Position numbers and translations under genes: made by a program. 7,166 bases of DNA from JAYEJW01 sp034716535 (lineage in GTDB: Bacteria; Pseudomonadota; Gammaproteobacteria; Chromatiales; Chromatiaceae), in assembly GCA_034716535.1 (NCBI GenBank), contig JAYEJW010000533.1:1-7166 (forward strand), in the 5' to 3' direction. The first letter of the stretch is position 1, and every line of letters starts with the position of its first letter. Positions 1 through 6,278 of this stretch are shown here, one piece after another. The notes under the pieces are model-generated. The model did not search any database. It saw only the letters and a program-made list of their open reading frames with translations, and had not been told where the DNA came from.

Positions 1-2
1 TC

Positions 3-40
3 AAGCACACGACCTCGGACCGCTGGGTGTTGGTGTGCTT
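3..40. repeat. 8-bp inverted repeat near the left edge
   Basis: AAGCACAC (3-10) is the exact reverse complement of GTGTGCTT (33-40), with 22 bases between. The right arm overlaps the -10 box of the leftward promoter and the left arm lies in the region it would transcribe. It could be an operator or a 5' stem-loop of a leftward transcript. The same repeat could also be the end of a gene outside the window. The sequence does not decide between these. Confidence 0.3.
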
Positions 41-67
41 TATACCCTCGCACGGGAGGATTGTCCA
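39..67 (-). promoter_or_regulatory. Leftward sigma-70-like promoter for a gene beyond the left edge
   Basis: Read on the minus strand, TGGACA (62-67) and TATAAA (39-44) are separated by 17 bases; each differs from the sigma-70 consensus at one position. Transcription would start near base 32 and run out of the window to the left, so the gene served is not visible. The -35 box overlaps a weaker rightward -35 box, giving a back-to-back divergent arrangement. This is a consensus match only. Confidence 0.4.
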
Positions 68-89
68 GAACGTGGGGTAACTTTCTACT
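61..89 (+). promoter_or_regulatory. Weak candidate promoter for the DHH phosphoesterase gene
   Basis: TTGTCC (61-66) and TCTACT (84-89) are separated by 17 bases; each matches the sigma-70 consensus at four of six positions. It would give a 5' untranslated region of about 120 bases before the ATG at 219. Nothing better was seen in 90-218, which otherwise holds no gene or structure that I can support. Confidence 0.22.
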
Positions 90-218
90 TAACGCTAGGA
101 TCCTCGCGAGAACGGATTCGCCCTGGGATCCCGCCGCACCCGTGTGCTGGCGGTAGCCGGGCGTTGGCCGGATAATCGGCTGTACGCTTCGGACCCACAG
201 AATCGGAATCAGGCTGAC

Positions 219-1172
219 ATGGCGTTTTACGACGTATTCAACGGTGACGCGGACGGCATCTGCGCCCTCCAACAGCTGCGGCTGGCAGAACCCCGCGAAG
301 CAACATTGGTGACCGGTGTCAAGCGCGACATCGCACTGCTCGGGCGCGTGGAAGCCGCATCCGGCGACGAGGTAACCGCACTCGATATCTCTCTGGACAA
401 GAACCGGGACGCGCTTCTCGATCTCCTAAGCCGCGGCGCTCGGGTGCGCTACTTCGACCATCACTACCCGGGTGAGATACCGCTTCACGTAGACCTTGAT
501 GTCCACATCGAGACCCTCCCCGACAAAGGGACCAGCCTCCTCGTTGACGACTACCTGCACGGCGAACACCGGGCCTGGGCCTTGGTGGGCACCTTCGGCG
601 ACAACTTCGACGCGGCAGCGCGCCGCGCCGCCGCTCCCCTGGGGCTTGAGGAACCGCAGCTCGCCGCCCTTCGCGAACTGGGCATCTACCTCAACTACAA
701 CGGATACGGGGCGCGGATAACGGACCTGCATTTTCCGCCCGACGAGCTGTTCCGCCGGCTGCATCCCTATGTCAACCCGCTGGACTTCATCGCCGAAGAC
801 CACACCTTCGCAGCCTTGCGGCGGGGATACGCGGACGACATGGCAAAGGCATCGGCGGCGCGCCCGGAGATCGAAACGGTGCGCTACGGGCTTTACATCT
901 TACCCGCAAAGGCCTGGGCGCGGCGCGTCAGCGGCGTGCTGGCCAATGATCTTGCCCGGGCGACTCCCGATCGCGCGCATGCCTTGCTGACGCGGTTGCC
1001 CGAGGGCGGGTTCCTGGTCAGCGTCCGCGCACCCCTCGCAACGGGCGAGGGCGCCGACGATCTCTGCCGACAGTTTCCCAGCGGAGGCGGTCGCAAGGCG
1101 GCCGGCGGAATCAACAACCTGCCGGAGGATGCTTACGGCGAGTTCGTCGAGCGCTTCGCGGCAGCGTTCTAA
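219..1172 (+). CDS. DHH-family phosphoesterase (RecJ/NrnA-like superfamily), substrate unknown
   Basis: This is a 317-residue protein of the DHH superfamily, metal-dependent hydrolases that cut phosphoester bonds in nucleic acids, short oligonucleotides, cyclic dinucleotides or polyphosphate. The N-terminal domain shows FNGDADG (residues 7-13, motif I), Asp56 in ALDIS (motif II), YFDHH (78-82, the signature) and GDN (127-129, motif IV). The C-terminal DHHA1-like end has GGGRKAAGG (289-297). Two histidines usual in the superfamily are replaced: the one opening motif I is Asn8, and the one in GGGH is Arg292. The four metal-binding aspartate motifs remain, so activity is likely. No signal peptide is seen, so it is probably cytoplasmic. 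The ATG at 219 is preferred over an in-frame GTG at 144 because the family pattern begins at MAFYDVFNGDADG. The ribosome-binding site is weak. The family assignment is secure; the substrate cannot be inferred. Confidence 0.85.
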   Translation: MAFYDVFNGDADGICALQQLRLAEPREATLVTGVKRDIALLGRVEAASGDEVTALDISLDKNRDALLDLLSRGARVRYFDHHYPGEIPLHVDLDVHIETLPDKGTSLLVDDYLHGEHRAWALVGTFGDNFDAAARRAAAPLGLEEPQLAALRELGIYLNYNGYGARITDLHFPPDELFRRLHPYVNPLDFIAEDHTFAALRRGYADDMAKASAARPEIETVRYGLYILPAKAWARRVSGVLANDLARATPDRAHALLTRLPEGGFLVSVRAPLATGEGADDLCRQFPSGGGRKAAGGINNLPEDAYGEFVERFAAAF

Positions 1173-1190
1173 CAGCTCTCGCCGTTGTCA

Positions 1191-1220
1191 CCGGTTGGGC
1201 CCCTCATCCGGCCAGACCGG
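1191..1220 (+). terminator. Stem-loop after the DHH gene, no T-tract
   Basis: CCGGTTGGGCC (1191-1201) pairs with GGCCAGACCGG (1210-1220): nine Watson-Crick pairs, one G-U and one G-A mismatch, with an 8-base loop. It starts 18 bases after the stop codon, where a transcript end or 3' protective hairpin would be expected. No run of T follows, so it is not a classical intrinsic terminator. The rest of 1221-1317 shows nothing clear. Confidence 0.4.
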
Positions 1221-1317
1221 GTACCGTTCGGGCTCGCCGCCGTGATTCCACCAACGCCGTTCATGCCGACGCCTGCCCCCCCGGTCGCAATCTTGAGGAC
1301 TCCACAAGGTCACGCGC

Positions 1318-1347
1318 TTGTTAGAATTCTGCAGATCCGGATATACT
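1318..1347 (+). promoter_or_regulatory. Sigma-70-like promoter upstream of argD
   Basis: TTGTTA (1318-1323) and TATACT (1342-1347) are separated by 18 bases, and the likely start is near G1353. It is the best rightward promoter match in the window and is well placed to serve argD-argF. The spacer contains a perfect palindrome AGAATTCT (1323-1330), a possible but unproven operator. No convincing ArgR ARG box was found. Confidence 0.5.
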
Positions 1348-1352
1348 TCAGG

Positions 1353-1412
1353 GTCTTGAGTTATCGACTGGAGGCGGTTTCCGTCCACATGGAGCCGCCT
1401 TTTTGTTTTTTT
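1353..1412 (+). ncRNA. Putative short terminated RNA or argD leader transcript of about 60 nt
   Basis: A transcript beginning near G1353 from the promoter at 1318-1347 would end at the T-rich tail of the terminator at 1372-1412, giving an RNA of about 60 nt. The leader has no obvious start-to-stop reading frame with arginine codons; the only open frame through it runs on into argD in another frame. It could therefore be an attenuated argD leader or a free-standing small RNA. The existence of the RNA is inferred from the promoter plus the terminator. Confidence 0.35.
1372..1412 (+). terminator. Strong intrinsic terminator just upstream of argD (candidate attenuator)
   Basis: The stem pairs 1372-1381 with 1391-1400: AGGCGG against CCGCCT, extended by G-U, A-T, G-U and C-G pairs, with a 9-base loop. 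The downstream tail is nearly all T from 1400 to 1412, broken only by G1405. This is the clearest intrinsic terminator in the window. The T-tract ends 19 bases before the argD ATG, leaving no room for a promoter between them, so argD transcripts starting upstream must read through it. A weaker alternative hairpin (1366-1372 with 1380-1385, one bulged base) would sequester part of the left arm and could act as an antiterminator. Confidence 0.75.
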
Positions 1413-1431
1413 ACGGGATGTAGTTCAGCGT

Positions 1432-2616
1432 ATGAGCGAACCCTTGATGGCCACCTACACGCGCTTACCCGTCACCTTCGCCCGCGGCGAAGGCGTATGG
1501 CTGTGGGACACGACGGGCAAACGCTATCTCGACGCCCTCTCCGGTATCGCCGTGTGTGGCCTGGGACACGCCCATCCCGCGGTGCGAGAGGCCCTGTGCG
1601 ATCAGGCCGGGAGCCTGATCCACACATCCAATCTCTATCACATCGCCGCGCAGGAGACCCTGGGCGAGGCCCTGGCCGGACTCTCGGGGATGGACCGCGT
1701 CTTTTTCTCCAACTCGGGCGCGGAGGCCAACGAGGCCGCAATCAAGCTCGCCCGCCTTCACGCCCACCGTCGGGGGGTGACGCAACCCGCCATCCTGGTA
1801 ATGGAGTCCAGCTTCCACGGACGTACCTTGGCGACCCTGAGCGCCACCGGCAACAGAAAGGTGCAAGCAGGCTTCGAGCCGTTGGTGCAAGGCTTCGTTC
1901 GTGTCCCATACGACGACATGAACGCGGTGGAGACAGCGGCGGCGAACCGCCCGAACCTCGTCGCCATCCTGGTCGAGCCAATCCAGGGTGAGGGGGGGAT
2001 CAAGGTCCCGAGCGCCGACTACCTCAATCGTCTGCGCGAGCTGTGCGACCGCCATAACTGGCTGCTGATGCTGGACGAGATCCAGACCGGCATGGGCCGC
2101 ACCGGAAAGCTGTTCGCGCACCAGCACCAGGGCATCACGCCGGACGTCATGACATTGGCCAAGGGGCTCGGCAACGGCGTGCCCATCGGTGCCTGCCTTG
2201 CACGGGGCGCAGCGGCGGAGGTCCTCGGTCCGGGCACGCACGGGTCCACCTTCGGTGGCAATCCCCTGGCCTGCCGCGCCGCCGAGGCGGTGCTCGAGAC
2301 CCTGCAGCGCGAAAGGCTGGTAGACGGCGCCGCGAGCATGGGGGAGTATCTGCTCTCCGCACTCCACCGCGAGCTGGAGGAGGTCGATGGCGTGAAGGAC
2401 ATCCGCGGGCGTGGTCTCATGCTCGGCATCGAGCTGGACCGACCTTGCGGGGCCCTCGTCCAACAGGCCCTGGACGAAGGCTTACTCATCAACGTAACCG
2501 CGGAGAGGGTCATCCGGTTGTTGCCGCCCCTGATCCTGCGCCCCGCCGAGGCCGACCAGCTCTTGCAGGGGCTGACGAAGTTGGTCAAGCGTTTCCTGGA
2601 AGCTCCGCCGAACTAA
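1432..2616 (+). CDS. argD: Acetylornithine aminotransferase
   Basis: ArgD is a cytoplasmic PLP enzyme that transfers the amino group of glutamate to N-acetylglutamate 5-semialdehyde, giving N-acetylornithine in arginine synthesis. In many bacteria it also serves as succinyldiaminopimelate aminotransferase in lysine synthesis. The 394-residue length is normal for class III aminotransferases. Visible landmarks are SNSGAEANE (93-101, cofactor phosphate binding), SFHGRT (127-132), LDEIQTG with Asp215 (pyridine nitrogen), Lys244 in TLAKGLGNG (Schiff base), HGSTFGGNP (270-278) and the conserved LSGIAVCGLGHAHP start region (36-49). The ATG at 1432 gives the family-typical short N-terminus; its Shine-Dalgarno match is poor (GGGA at 1415-1418, 13 bases away). 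argF follows after 18 bases, so the two are probably co-transcribed. A strong terminator lies directly upstream, suggesting attenuation. Related GABA or ornithine aminotransferases are less likely given the argF neighbour. Confidence 0.95.
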   Translation: MSEPLMATYTRLPVTFARGEGVWLWDTTGKRYLDALSGIAVCGLGHAHPAVREALCDQAGSLIHTSNLYHIAAQETLGEALAGLSGMDRVFFSNSGAEANEAAIKLARLHAHRRGVTQPAILVMESSFHGRTLATLSATGNRKVQAGFEPLVQGFVRVPYDDMNAVETAAANRPNLVAILVEPIQGEGGIKVPSADYLNRLRELCDRHNWLLMLDEIQTGMGRTGKLFAHQHQGITPDVMTLAKGLGNGVPIGACLARGAAAEVLGPGTHGSTFGGNPLACRAAEAVLETLQRERLVDGAASMGEYLLSALHRELEEVDGVKDIRGRGLMLGIELDRPCGALVQQALDEGLLINVTAERVIRLLPPLILRPAEADQLLQGLTKLVKRFLEAPPN

Positions 2617-2634
2617 GCGAAACGACTCACGAAC

Positions 2635-3561
2635 ATGGACTCCGGGCACAAACCGCTTCGCCACTTCCTTACCCTACTGGATCTCTCCCCGCAGGAGGCT
2701 CACAGCCTCCTGGAACGGGCCGGCGAGCTCAAGCGAATGCAGGTCGCCGGGGAGGTGTTCGAGCCTCTCAAGAATCGCACTCTGGCCATGATCTTCGAGA
2801 AATCCTCGACGCGAACGCGGGTCTCCTTCGAGGTCGGTATGGCCCAGTTCGGGGGCCACGCCTGCTTCCTATCGCCGCGGGACACCCAGCTCGGCCGCGG
2901 CGAGCCGATCGAGGACAGCGCCAGGGTACTCTCGCGAATGGTGGACGCGGTCATGATCCGCACCTTCGAGCACGAAAAGGTGGAGCGCTTCGCCGCGCAC
3001 TCCCTGGTGCCCGTCGTCAATGGCCTCACCGATCGCTTTCACCCCTGTCAGCTGCTGGCCGACATGTTGACCTACCACGAGCGTTGCGGCGACATCCGCG
3101 GGAAAAGGGTCGCCTGGATCGGCGACGGCAACAACATGTGCCACTCTTACATCAACGCCGCTCGGCTGTTCGATTTCGAGCTGCATATCGCCTGTCCGGA
3201 AGGATTCGATCCGGACGCCGACATCCTCGCCGCGGCAGGGAGTCGTTGCAGGGTCTTCCGTGATCCGGTTGCCGCGGCGGAGCAGGCGGATCTCGTCGTG
3301 ACCGACGTCTGGGCCAGCATGGGTCAAGAGGACGAACAGAAGCACCGCGAGGGGGTGTTTGCGCCGTTCCGGGTCGATGACGCACTCATGGCACATGCGG
3401 CGCAGGACGCCTTGTTCATGCACTGCCTGCCGGCCCACCGCGGGGAAGAAGTGACGTCCTCGGTGATCGACGGCCCCCAATCGGTGGTGTGGGAGGAAGC
3501 GGAAAACCGCCTCCACGCCCAGAAGGCGCTGCTCGAGCTTCTGATTGTAGGCAACCCCTGA
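2635..3561 (+). CDS. argF: Ornithine carbamoyltransferase, anabolic
   Basis: ArgF catalyses carbamoyl phosphate plus ornithine to citrulline in the cytoplasm, normally as a trimer. The protein has 308 residues, the usual length. It shows the carbamoyl-phosphate loop STRTR (58-62), HPCQ (136-139), the DVWASMGQE segment (224-232) containing the ornithine-binding SMG motif, and HCLPAHRGEEV (263-273), whose cysteine contacts the substrate. The start MDSGHKPLRHFLTLLDLS fits the family, although no clear Shine-Dalgarno sequence lies upstream, so translation may be coupled to argD, whose stop is 18 bases away. Together the two genes cover the steps on either side of deacetylation to ornithine. Pairing with argD and the absence of arcA/arcC neighbours favour the biosynthetic rather than the catabolic enzyme. 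All signature motifs are intact. Confidence 0.96.
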   Translation: MDSGHKPLRHFLTLLDLSPQEAHSLLERAGELKRMQVAGEVFEPLKNRTLAMIFEKSSTRTRVSFEVGMAQFGGHACFLSPRDTQLGRGEPIEDSARVLSRMVDAVMIRTFEHEKVERFAAHSLVPVVNGLTDRFHPCQLLADMLTYHERCGDIRGKRVAWIGDGNNMCHSYINAARLFDFELHIACPEGFDPDADILAAAGSRCRVFRDPVAAAEQADLVVTDVWASMGQEDEQKHREGVFAPFRVDDALMAHAAQDALFMHCLPAHRGEEVTSSVIDGPQSVVWEEAENRLHAQKALLELLIVGNP

Positions 3562-3571
3562 CGTCGACGCA

Positions 3572-3593
3572 GGTGGCGTGACGACCCGCCACC
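3572..3593 (+). terminator. Stem-loop 10 bases after argF, no T-tract
   Basis: GGTGGCG (3572-3578) pairs perfectly with CGCCACC (3587-3593) around an 8-base loop. Its place just after the argF stop suggests a 3' end structure for the argD-argF message. There is no T run, so termination here would be weak or would need Rho. Confidence 0.4.
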
Positions 3594-3641
3594 CATGTTG
3601 GCATCGAGCGGCTTCGACAGGACCCAACAAGAACGACACTC

Positions 3642-3669
3642 TTGACCGTCGATCCTCCTCTCACATACT
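3642..3669 (+). promoter_or_regulatory. Candidate promoter for the SH3-domain gene
   Basis: TTGACC (3642-3647) and CATACT (3664-3669) are separated by 16 bases. The -35 box is good and the -10 box moderate. The start would fall near 3676, giving a leader of about 30 bases before the GTG at 3708. Read-through from argF is the alternative. Confidence 0.3.
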
Positions 3670-3695
3670 CATCCAGGGCACCAGAGGGTCGCCTC

Positions 3696-3701
3696 GGGAG
3701 G
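3696..3701 (+). promoter_or_regulatory. Shine-Dalgarno sequence fixing the SH3 gene start
   Basis: GGGAGG lies 6 bases upstream of GTG 3708. This spacing, and the signal peptide that begins at that codon, decide the start in favour of GTG 3708 over the in-frame TTG at 3642. Confidence 0.7.
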
Positions 3702-3707
3702 TTTTTC

Positions 3708-4376
3708 GTGAAGCGCCTTCTGCTGTTCCTGTTTGGTCTCTGCGGTACTGTCCAGGCCCTCGCCGAAACAGGTTACGTGACCGATCAGTTCCAGATCACC
3801 TTGCGTCTCGGCGAGAGCACAAAGCACAAGATCGTGCGCATGCTTCCCAGCGGCGCGGCGGTGGAAATACTGAGCTCAAACCCCTCGTCAAGCTACTCGA
3901 AAGTACGCGCGGATGACGATTCAGTGGGTTACGTGCTTACGCGCCAACTGCTGGCAGAACCGGTTGCTCGCGACCGCCTCGCCGCCATGGAGACGCGTCT
4001 GAAGGAGCTGCAGCAAGCGCCGGATCAATTGACCGCCCGATTAACGAAGATCCAGTCCGAGCACGAGACATTGCGGGCCGATCACGAAGACCTGGAAAGG
4101 GAAAAGGATCAGCTCGAGCAAGAGCTCGCAACCATCAGGCACGCCTCGGCAAACGTTGTGCAGATAACCCAGGAGCGTTCGGAGCTGCGCAGGAGGGTAG
4201 CGGACCTTACGCGCCAAGTGGCAGATCTTCAGCAGGAGAACCGGGATCTAAACAACCAGACGACCCAGCGTTGGTTCCTGATCGGCGCCGGCGTGGTGGC
4301 GGGCGGCATCCTCATCGGGCTTCTTCTGCCCCACCTGCGTTTCCAGCGCCGCAAGAGCTCCTGGGGATCGCTGTAG
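3708..4376 (+). CDS. SH3-domain, coiled-coil, membrane-anchored envelope protein (YgiM/TIGR04211-like)
   Basis: The 222-residue product reads as four parts. Residues 1-19 are a signal peptide (two basic residues, a Leu/Phe core and an ALA cleavage site before Glu20). Residues about 22-85 form a bacterial SH3-like domain (YVTDQFQITLRLGES, then GYVLTRQLL). Residues about 88-186 are a charged coiled coil rich in Glu, Gln, Arg and Leu heptads. Residues about 189-210 are a hydrophobic membrane helix, followed by a basic tail RFQRRK. This order matches the gammaproteobacterial family represented by E. coli YgiM. Family role is poorly defined; an envelope function with the SH3 domain outside the cytoplasmic membrane and the basic tail inside is inferred. 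The GTG start is supported by its Shine-Dalgarno sequence. It is probably transcribed separately from argF, 146 bases upstream, and it converges on ilvD with 6 bases between the stop codons. Confidence 0.85.
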   Translation: MKRLLLFLFGLCGTVQALAETGYVTDQFQITLRLGESTKHKIVRMLPSGAAVEILSSNPSSSYSKVRADDDSVGYVLTRQLLAEPVARDRLAAMETRLKELQQAPDQLTARLTKIQSEHETLRADHEDLEREKDQLEQELATIRHASANVVQITQERSELRRRVADLTRQVADLQQENRDLNNQTTQRWFLIGAGVVAGGILIGLLLPHLRFQRRKSSWGSL

Positions 4377-4379
4377 ACA

Positions 4380-4400
4380 CTGTCATTTCAGTTGTGACAG
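4380..4400. terminator. Small inverted repeat at the convergent SH3/ilvD gene ends
   Basis: CTGTCA (4380-4385) pairs with TGACAG (4395-4400) around a 9-base loop. The left arm includes the ilvD stop codon. It is the only structure seen at the junction of the two converging genes and could act in both directions, but it is short and lacks T-tracts. Confidence 0.25.
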
Positions 4401-6230
4401 GTCGCGGACCGCACCGCGCGCCGCGCTCGTGGTCAGCGCTGCATAGGCTTGCAGGGCAGCCGACACAGGACGCTCCCGGTTCTCCGGCTGCCAGACCACA
4501 GTGCCTCTCGCCTCCATAGCCCGACGGCGATTGGCCAGCTCTTGGTCTGAAACGAGAAGATTGATCGCCCGGTTGGGGATGTCGATCTCAACGGGATCAC
4601 CCTCCCGAACCAGGCCGATCATCCCACCCTCGGCGGCCTCCGGCGAGACGTGGCCAATGGATAGCCCCGAGGTCCCGCCCGAAAAACGGCCGTCGGTGAT
4701 CAGGGCGCAGACCTTGCCGAGTCCCTTGGACTTCAAGTAGCTGGTGGGGTAGAGCATCTCCTGCATGCCGGGACCGCCCTTGGGACCCTCGTAGCGAATA
4801 ACGACGACATCGCCCGCGGTCACCTGATCCCCCAAGATCCCCTCGACTGCCGCTTCCTGGCTCTCGTAAATCCGGGCCGGGCCGGTGAAAGTGAGGATGG
4901 ATGCATCCACACCCGCAGTCTTGACGATGCACCCCTGTTGGGCCAGATTCCCGAACAGGACAGCGAGACCGCCATCCCTGCTGTAGGCGTGCTCCAGGTC
5001 GCGGATACAGCCATTGGCCCGATCCAGATCGAGTCCCGGCCAACGGTTGTCCTGGCTGAAAGCTACCTGGGTCGGAACACCGCCGGGCGCCGCAAGATAG
5101 CGCGCCTTCGCCTGCTCCTCCTCGGTACCTATCAGGTCCCAACGATCCAGGGCCTCGCCCAGCGATTGGCTGTGCACCGTGGTCACTTCGCGGTGGACCA
5201 GACCCGCGCGATCGAGCTCGCCGAGGATTCCAAGAACGCCACCGGCGCGGTGGACGTCCTCCATATGGTACTTCTGCGTTGCCGGCGCCACCTTGCACAG
5301 ATTCGGGACCTTGCGGCTGAGGCGGTCGATGTCGGTCATGGTAAAATCCACGCCCGCCTCGTGGGCGGCGGCCAGTAGGTGCAGCACGGTATTCGTGGAT
5401 CCGCCCATGGCGATGTCCAGGCTCATCGCGTTCTCGAAGGCTCGGAAATCCGCAATCGCGCGAGGCAGGACGCTCGCATCGTCCTGCTCGTAATAGCGCT
5501 TCGCCAGCGCGACCACGAGGCGCCCGGCCTCCAGGAAGAGCTCCCGGCGGTCGGCATGGGTCGCCAGCAGGGAGCCGTTGCCCGGAAGGCTCAACCCCAG
5601 GGCCTCTGTCAAACAGTTCATGGAGTTGGCGGTGAACATCCCCGAACAAGAGCCGCAGGTCGGGCACGCGGAGCGTTCGAGCTCCGCGACCGCCTCGTCA
5701 CTTTCCTTCGGATCAGCCGCAGCCACCATGGCATCGACCAGATCAAGATGCAGCTCTGCACCCTTGCGAATCACCTTTCCGGCCTCCATGGGGCCGCCGG
5801 ACACGAACACGGTCGGAATGTTGAGCCGCAGGGCGGCCATCAGCATTCCGGGGGTGATCTTGTCGCAGTTGGAGATGCACACCAGCGCATCGGCGCAGTG
5901 AGCGTTGACCATATACTCAACAGAATCGGCGATGATGTCGCGCGACGGCAGGGAATAGAGCATGCCGCCATGCCCCATGGCGATGCCGTCATCCACGGCA
6001 ATCGTATTGAATTCCTTGGCAACCCCGCCCGCCTTCTCGATCTCACGCGCCACCAATTGACCCAGGTCCTTGAGGTGGACGTGGCCAGGCACGAACTGGG
6101 TAAAGGAGTTAGCGACCGCCACGATGGGCTTCTCAAAGTCCTCGTCCTTCATACCGGTGGCCCGCCACAACGCGCGGGCGCCGGCCATATTGCGGCCATG
6201 GGTGGTCGTACGGGAACGATAACGCGGCAT
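4383..6230 (-). CDS. ilvD: Dihydroxy-acid dehydratase
   Basis: IlvD dehydrates 2,3-dihydroxy-isovalerate and 2,3-dihydroxy-3-methylvalerate to the 2-keto acids that become valine, leucine and isoleucine; it is cytoplasmic and needs Mg and an Fe-S cluster. The 615-residue protein resembles the E. coli enzyme (616) along its whole length. Seen are HGRNMAGARALWRATG (11-26), DDGIAMGHGGM (80-90), CDKITPGM (122-129, cluster Cys122 and metal-site Lys124), CPTCGSCSGMFTANSM (189-204, cluster Cys195), QEMLYPTS with Glu491, and RFSGGTSGLSIGH with active-site Ser521. Position 49 is Gly, as in the oxygen-sensitive [4Fe-4S] type, rather than the Cys of the [2Fe-2S] type. The ATG at 6230 matches the family start MPRYRS and has a GGAG 6 bases upstream; an in-frame ATG at 6263 adds 11 unrelated residues. 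It stands alone, with its own promoter and no ilv neighbours in view. Confidence 0.97.
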   Translation of the reverse strand: MPRYRSRTTTHGRNMAGARALWRATGMKDEDFEKPIVAVANSFTQFVPGHVHLKDLGQLVAREIEKAGGVAKEFNTIAVDDGIAMGHGGMLYSLPSRDIIADSVEYMVNAHCADALVCISNCDKITPGMLMAALRLNIPTVFVSGGPMEAGKVIRKGAELHLDLVDAMVAAADPKESDEAVAELERSACPTCGSCSGMFTANSMNCLTEALGLSLPGNGSLLATHADRRELFLEAGRLVVALAKRYYEQDDASVLPRAIADFRAFENAMSLDIAMGGSTNTVLHLLAAAHEAGVDFTMTDIDRLSRKVPNLCKVAPATQKYHMEDVHRAGGVLGILGELDRAGLVHREVTTVHSQSLGEALDRWDLIGTEEEQAKARYLAAPGGVPTQVAFSQDNRWPGLDLDRANGCIRDLEHAYSRDGGLAVLFGNLAQQGCIVKTAGVDASILTFTGPARIYESQEAAVEGILGDQVTAGDVVVIRYEGPKGGPGMQEMLYPTSYLKSKGLGKVCALITDGRFSGGTSGLSIGHVSPEAAEGGMIGLVREGDPVEIDIPNRAINLLVSDQELANRRRAMEARGTVVWQPENRERPVSAALQAYAALTTSAARGAVRDLSQLK

Positions 6231-6236
6231 GACAGT

Positions 6237-6240
6237 CTCC
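6237..6240 (-). promoter_or_regulatory. Shine-Dalgarno sequence of ilvD
   Basis: On the minus strand GGAG lies 6 bases before the ATG at 6230, supporting this start over the upstream in-frame ATG at 6263. Confidence 0.65.
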
Positions 6241-6278
6241 ACTTGTCCTACATTCGCGAGCACTGATTAAGACCGGTT

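Noticed and set aside
144..218. Upstream GTG start adding 25 residues to the DHH protein
   Set aside because: The added residues do not resemble a DHH N-terminus, and motif I normally lies within about ten residues of the start, which fits ATG 219.
1318..1347. ArgR ARG box in the argD promoter
   Set aside because: The AT-rich palindrome is only 8 bp and does not fit the 18-bp ARG box pattern, so it was not called as an ArgR site.
1185..1991. 268-residue open frame on the plus strand running across the argD leader and into argD
   Set aside because: It overlaps argD in another frame, is Arg/Pro/Gly-rich low-complexity sequence, spans a strong terminator and matches no family; it is a shadow of high GC content.
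1465..2463. 332-residue antisense open frame opposite argD
   Set aside because: It lies wholly antisense to a gene with intact signature motifs and has no domain pattern or ribosome-binding site; GC-rich coding sequence commonly leaves such frames open.
2869..3639. 256-residue antisense open frame opposite argF
   Set aside because: It mirrors the argF coding sequence and shows no recognisable motif; argF itself is complete and conserved.
4597..5667. 356-residue frame on the minus strand inside ilvD in a shifted frame
   Set aside because: The product is a Gly/Arg/Pro-rich frameshifted reading of ilvD; the ilvD frame is full-length with all motifs intact, so there is no real frameshift.
5379..6266. 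295-residue plus-strand frame opposite the ilvD 5' half
   Set aside because: It is antisense to conserved ilvD sequence with no motif or ribosome-binding site to support it.
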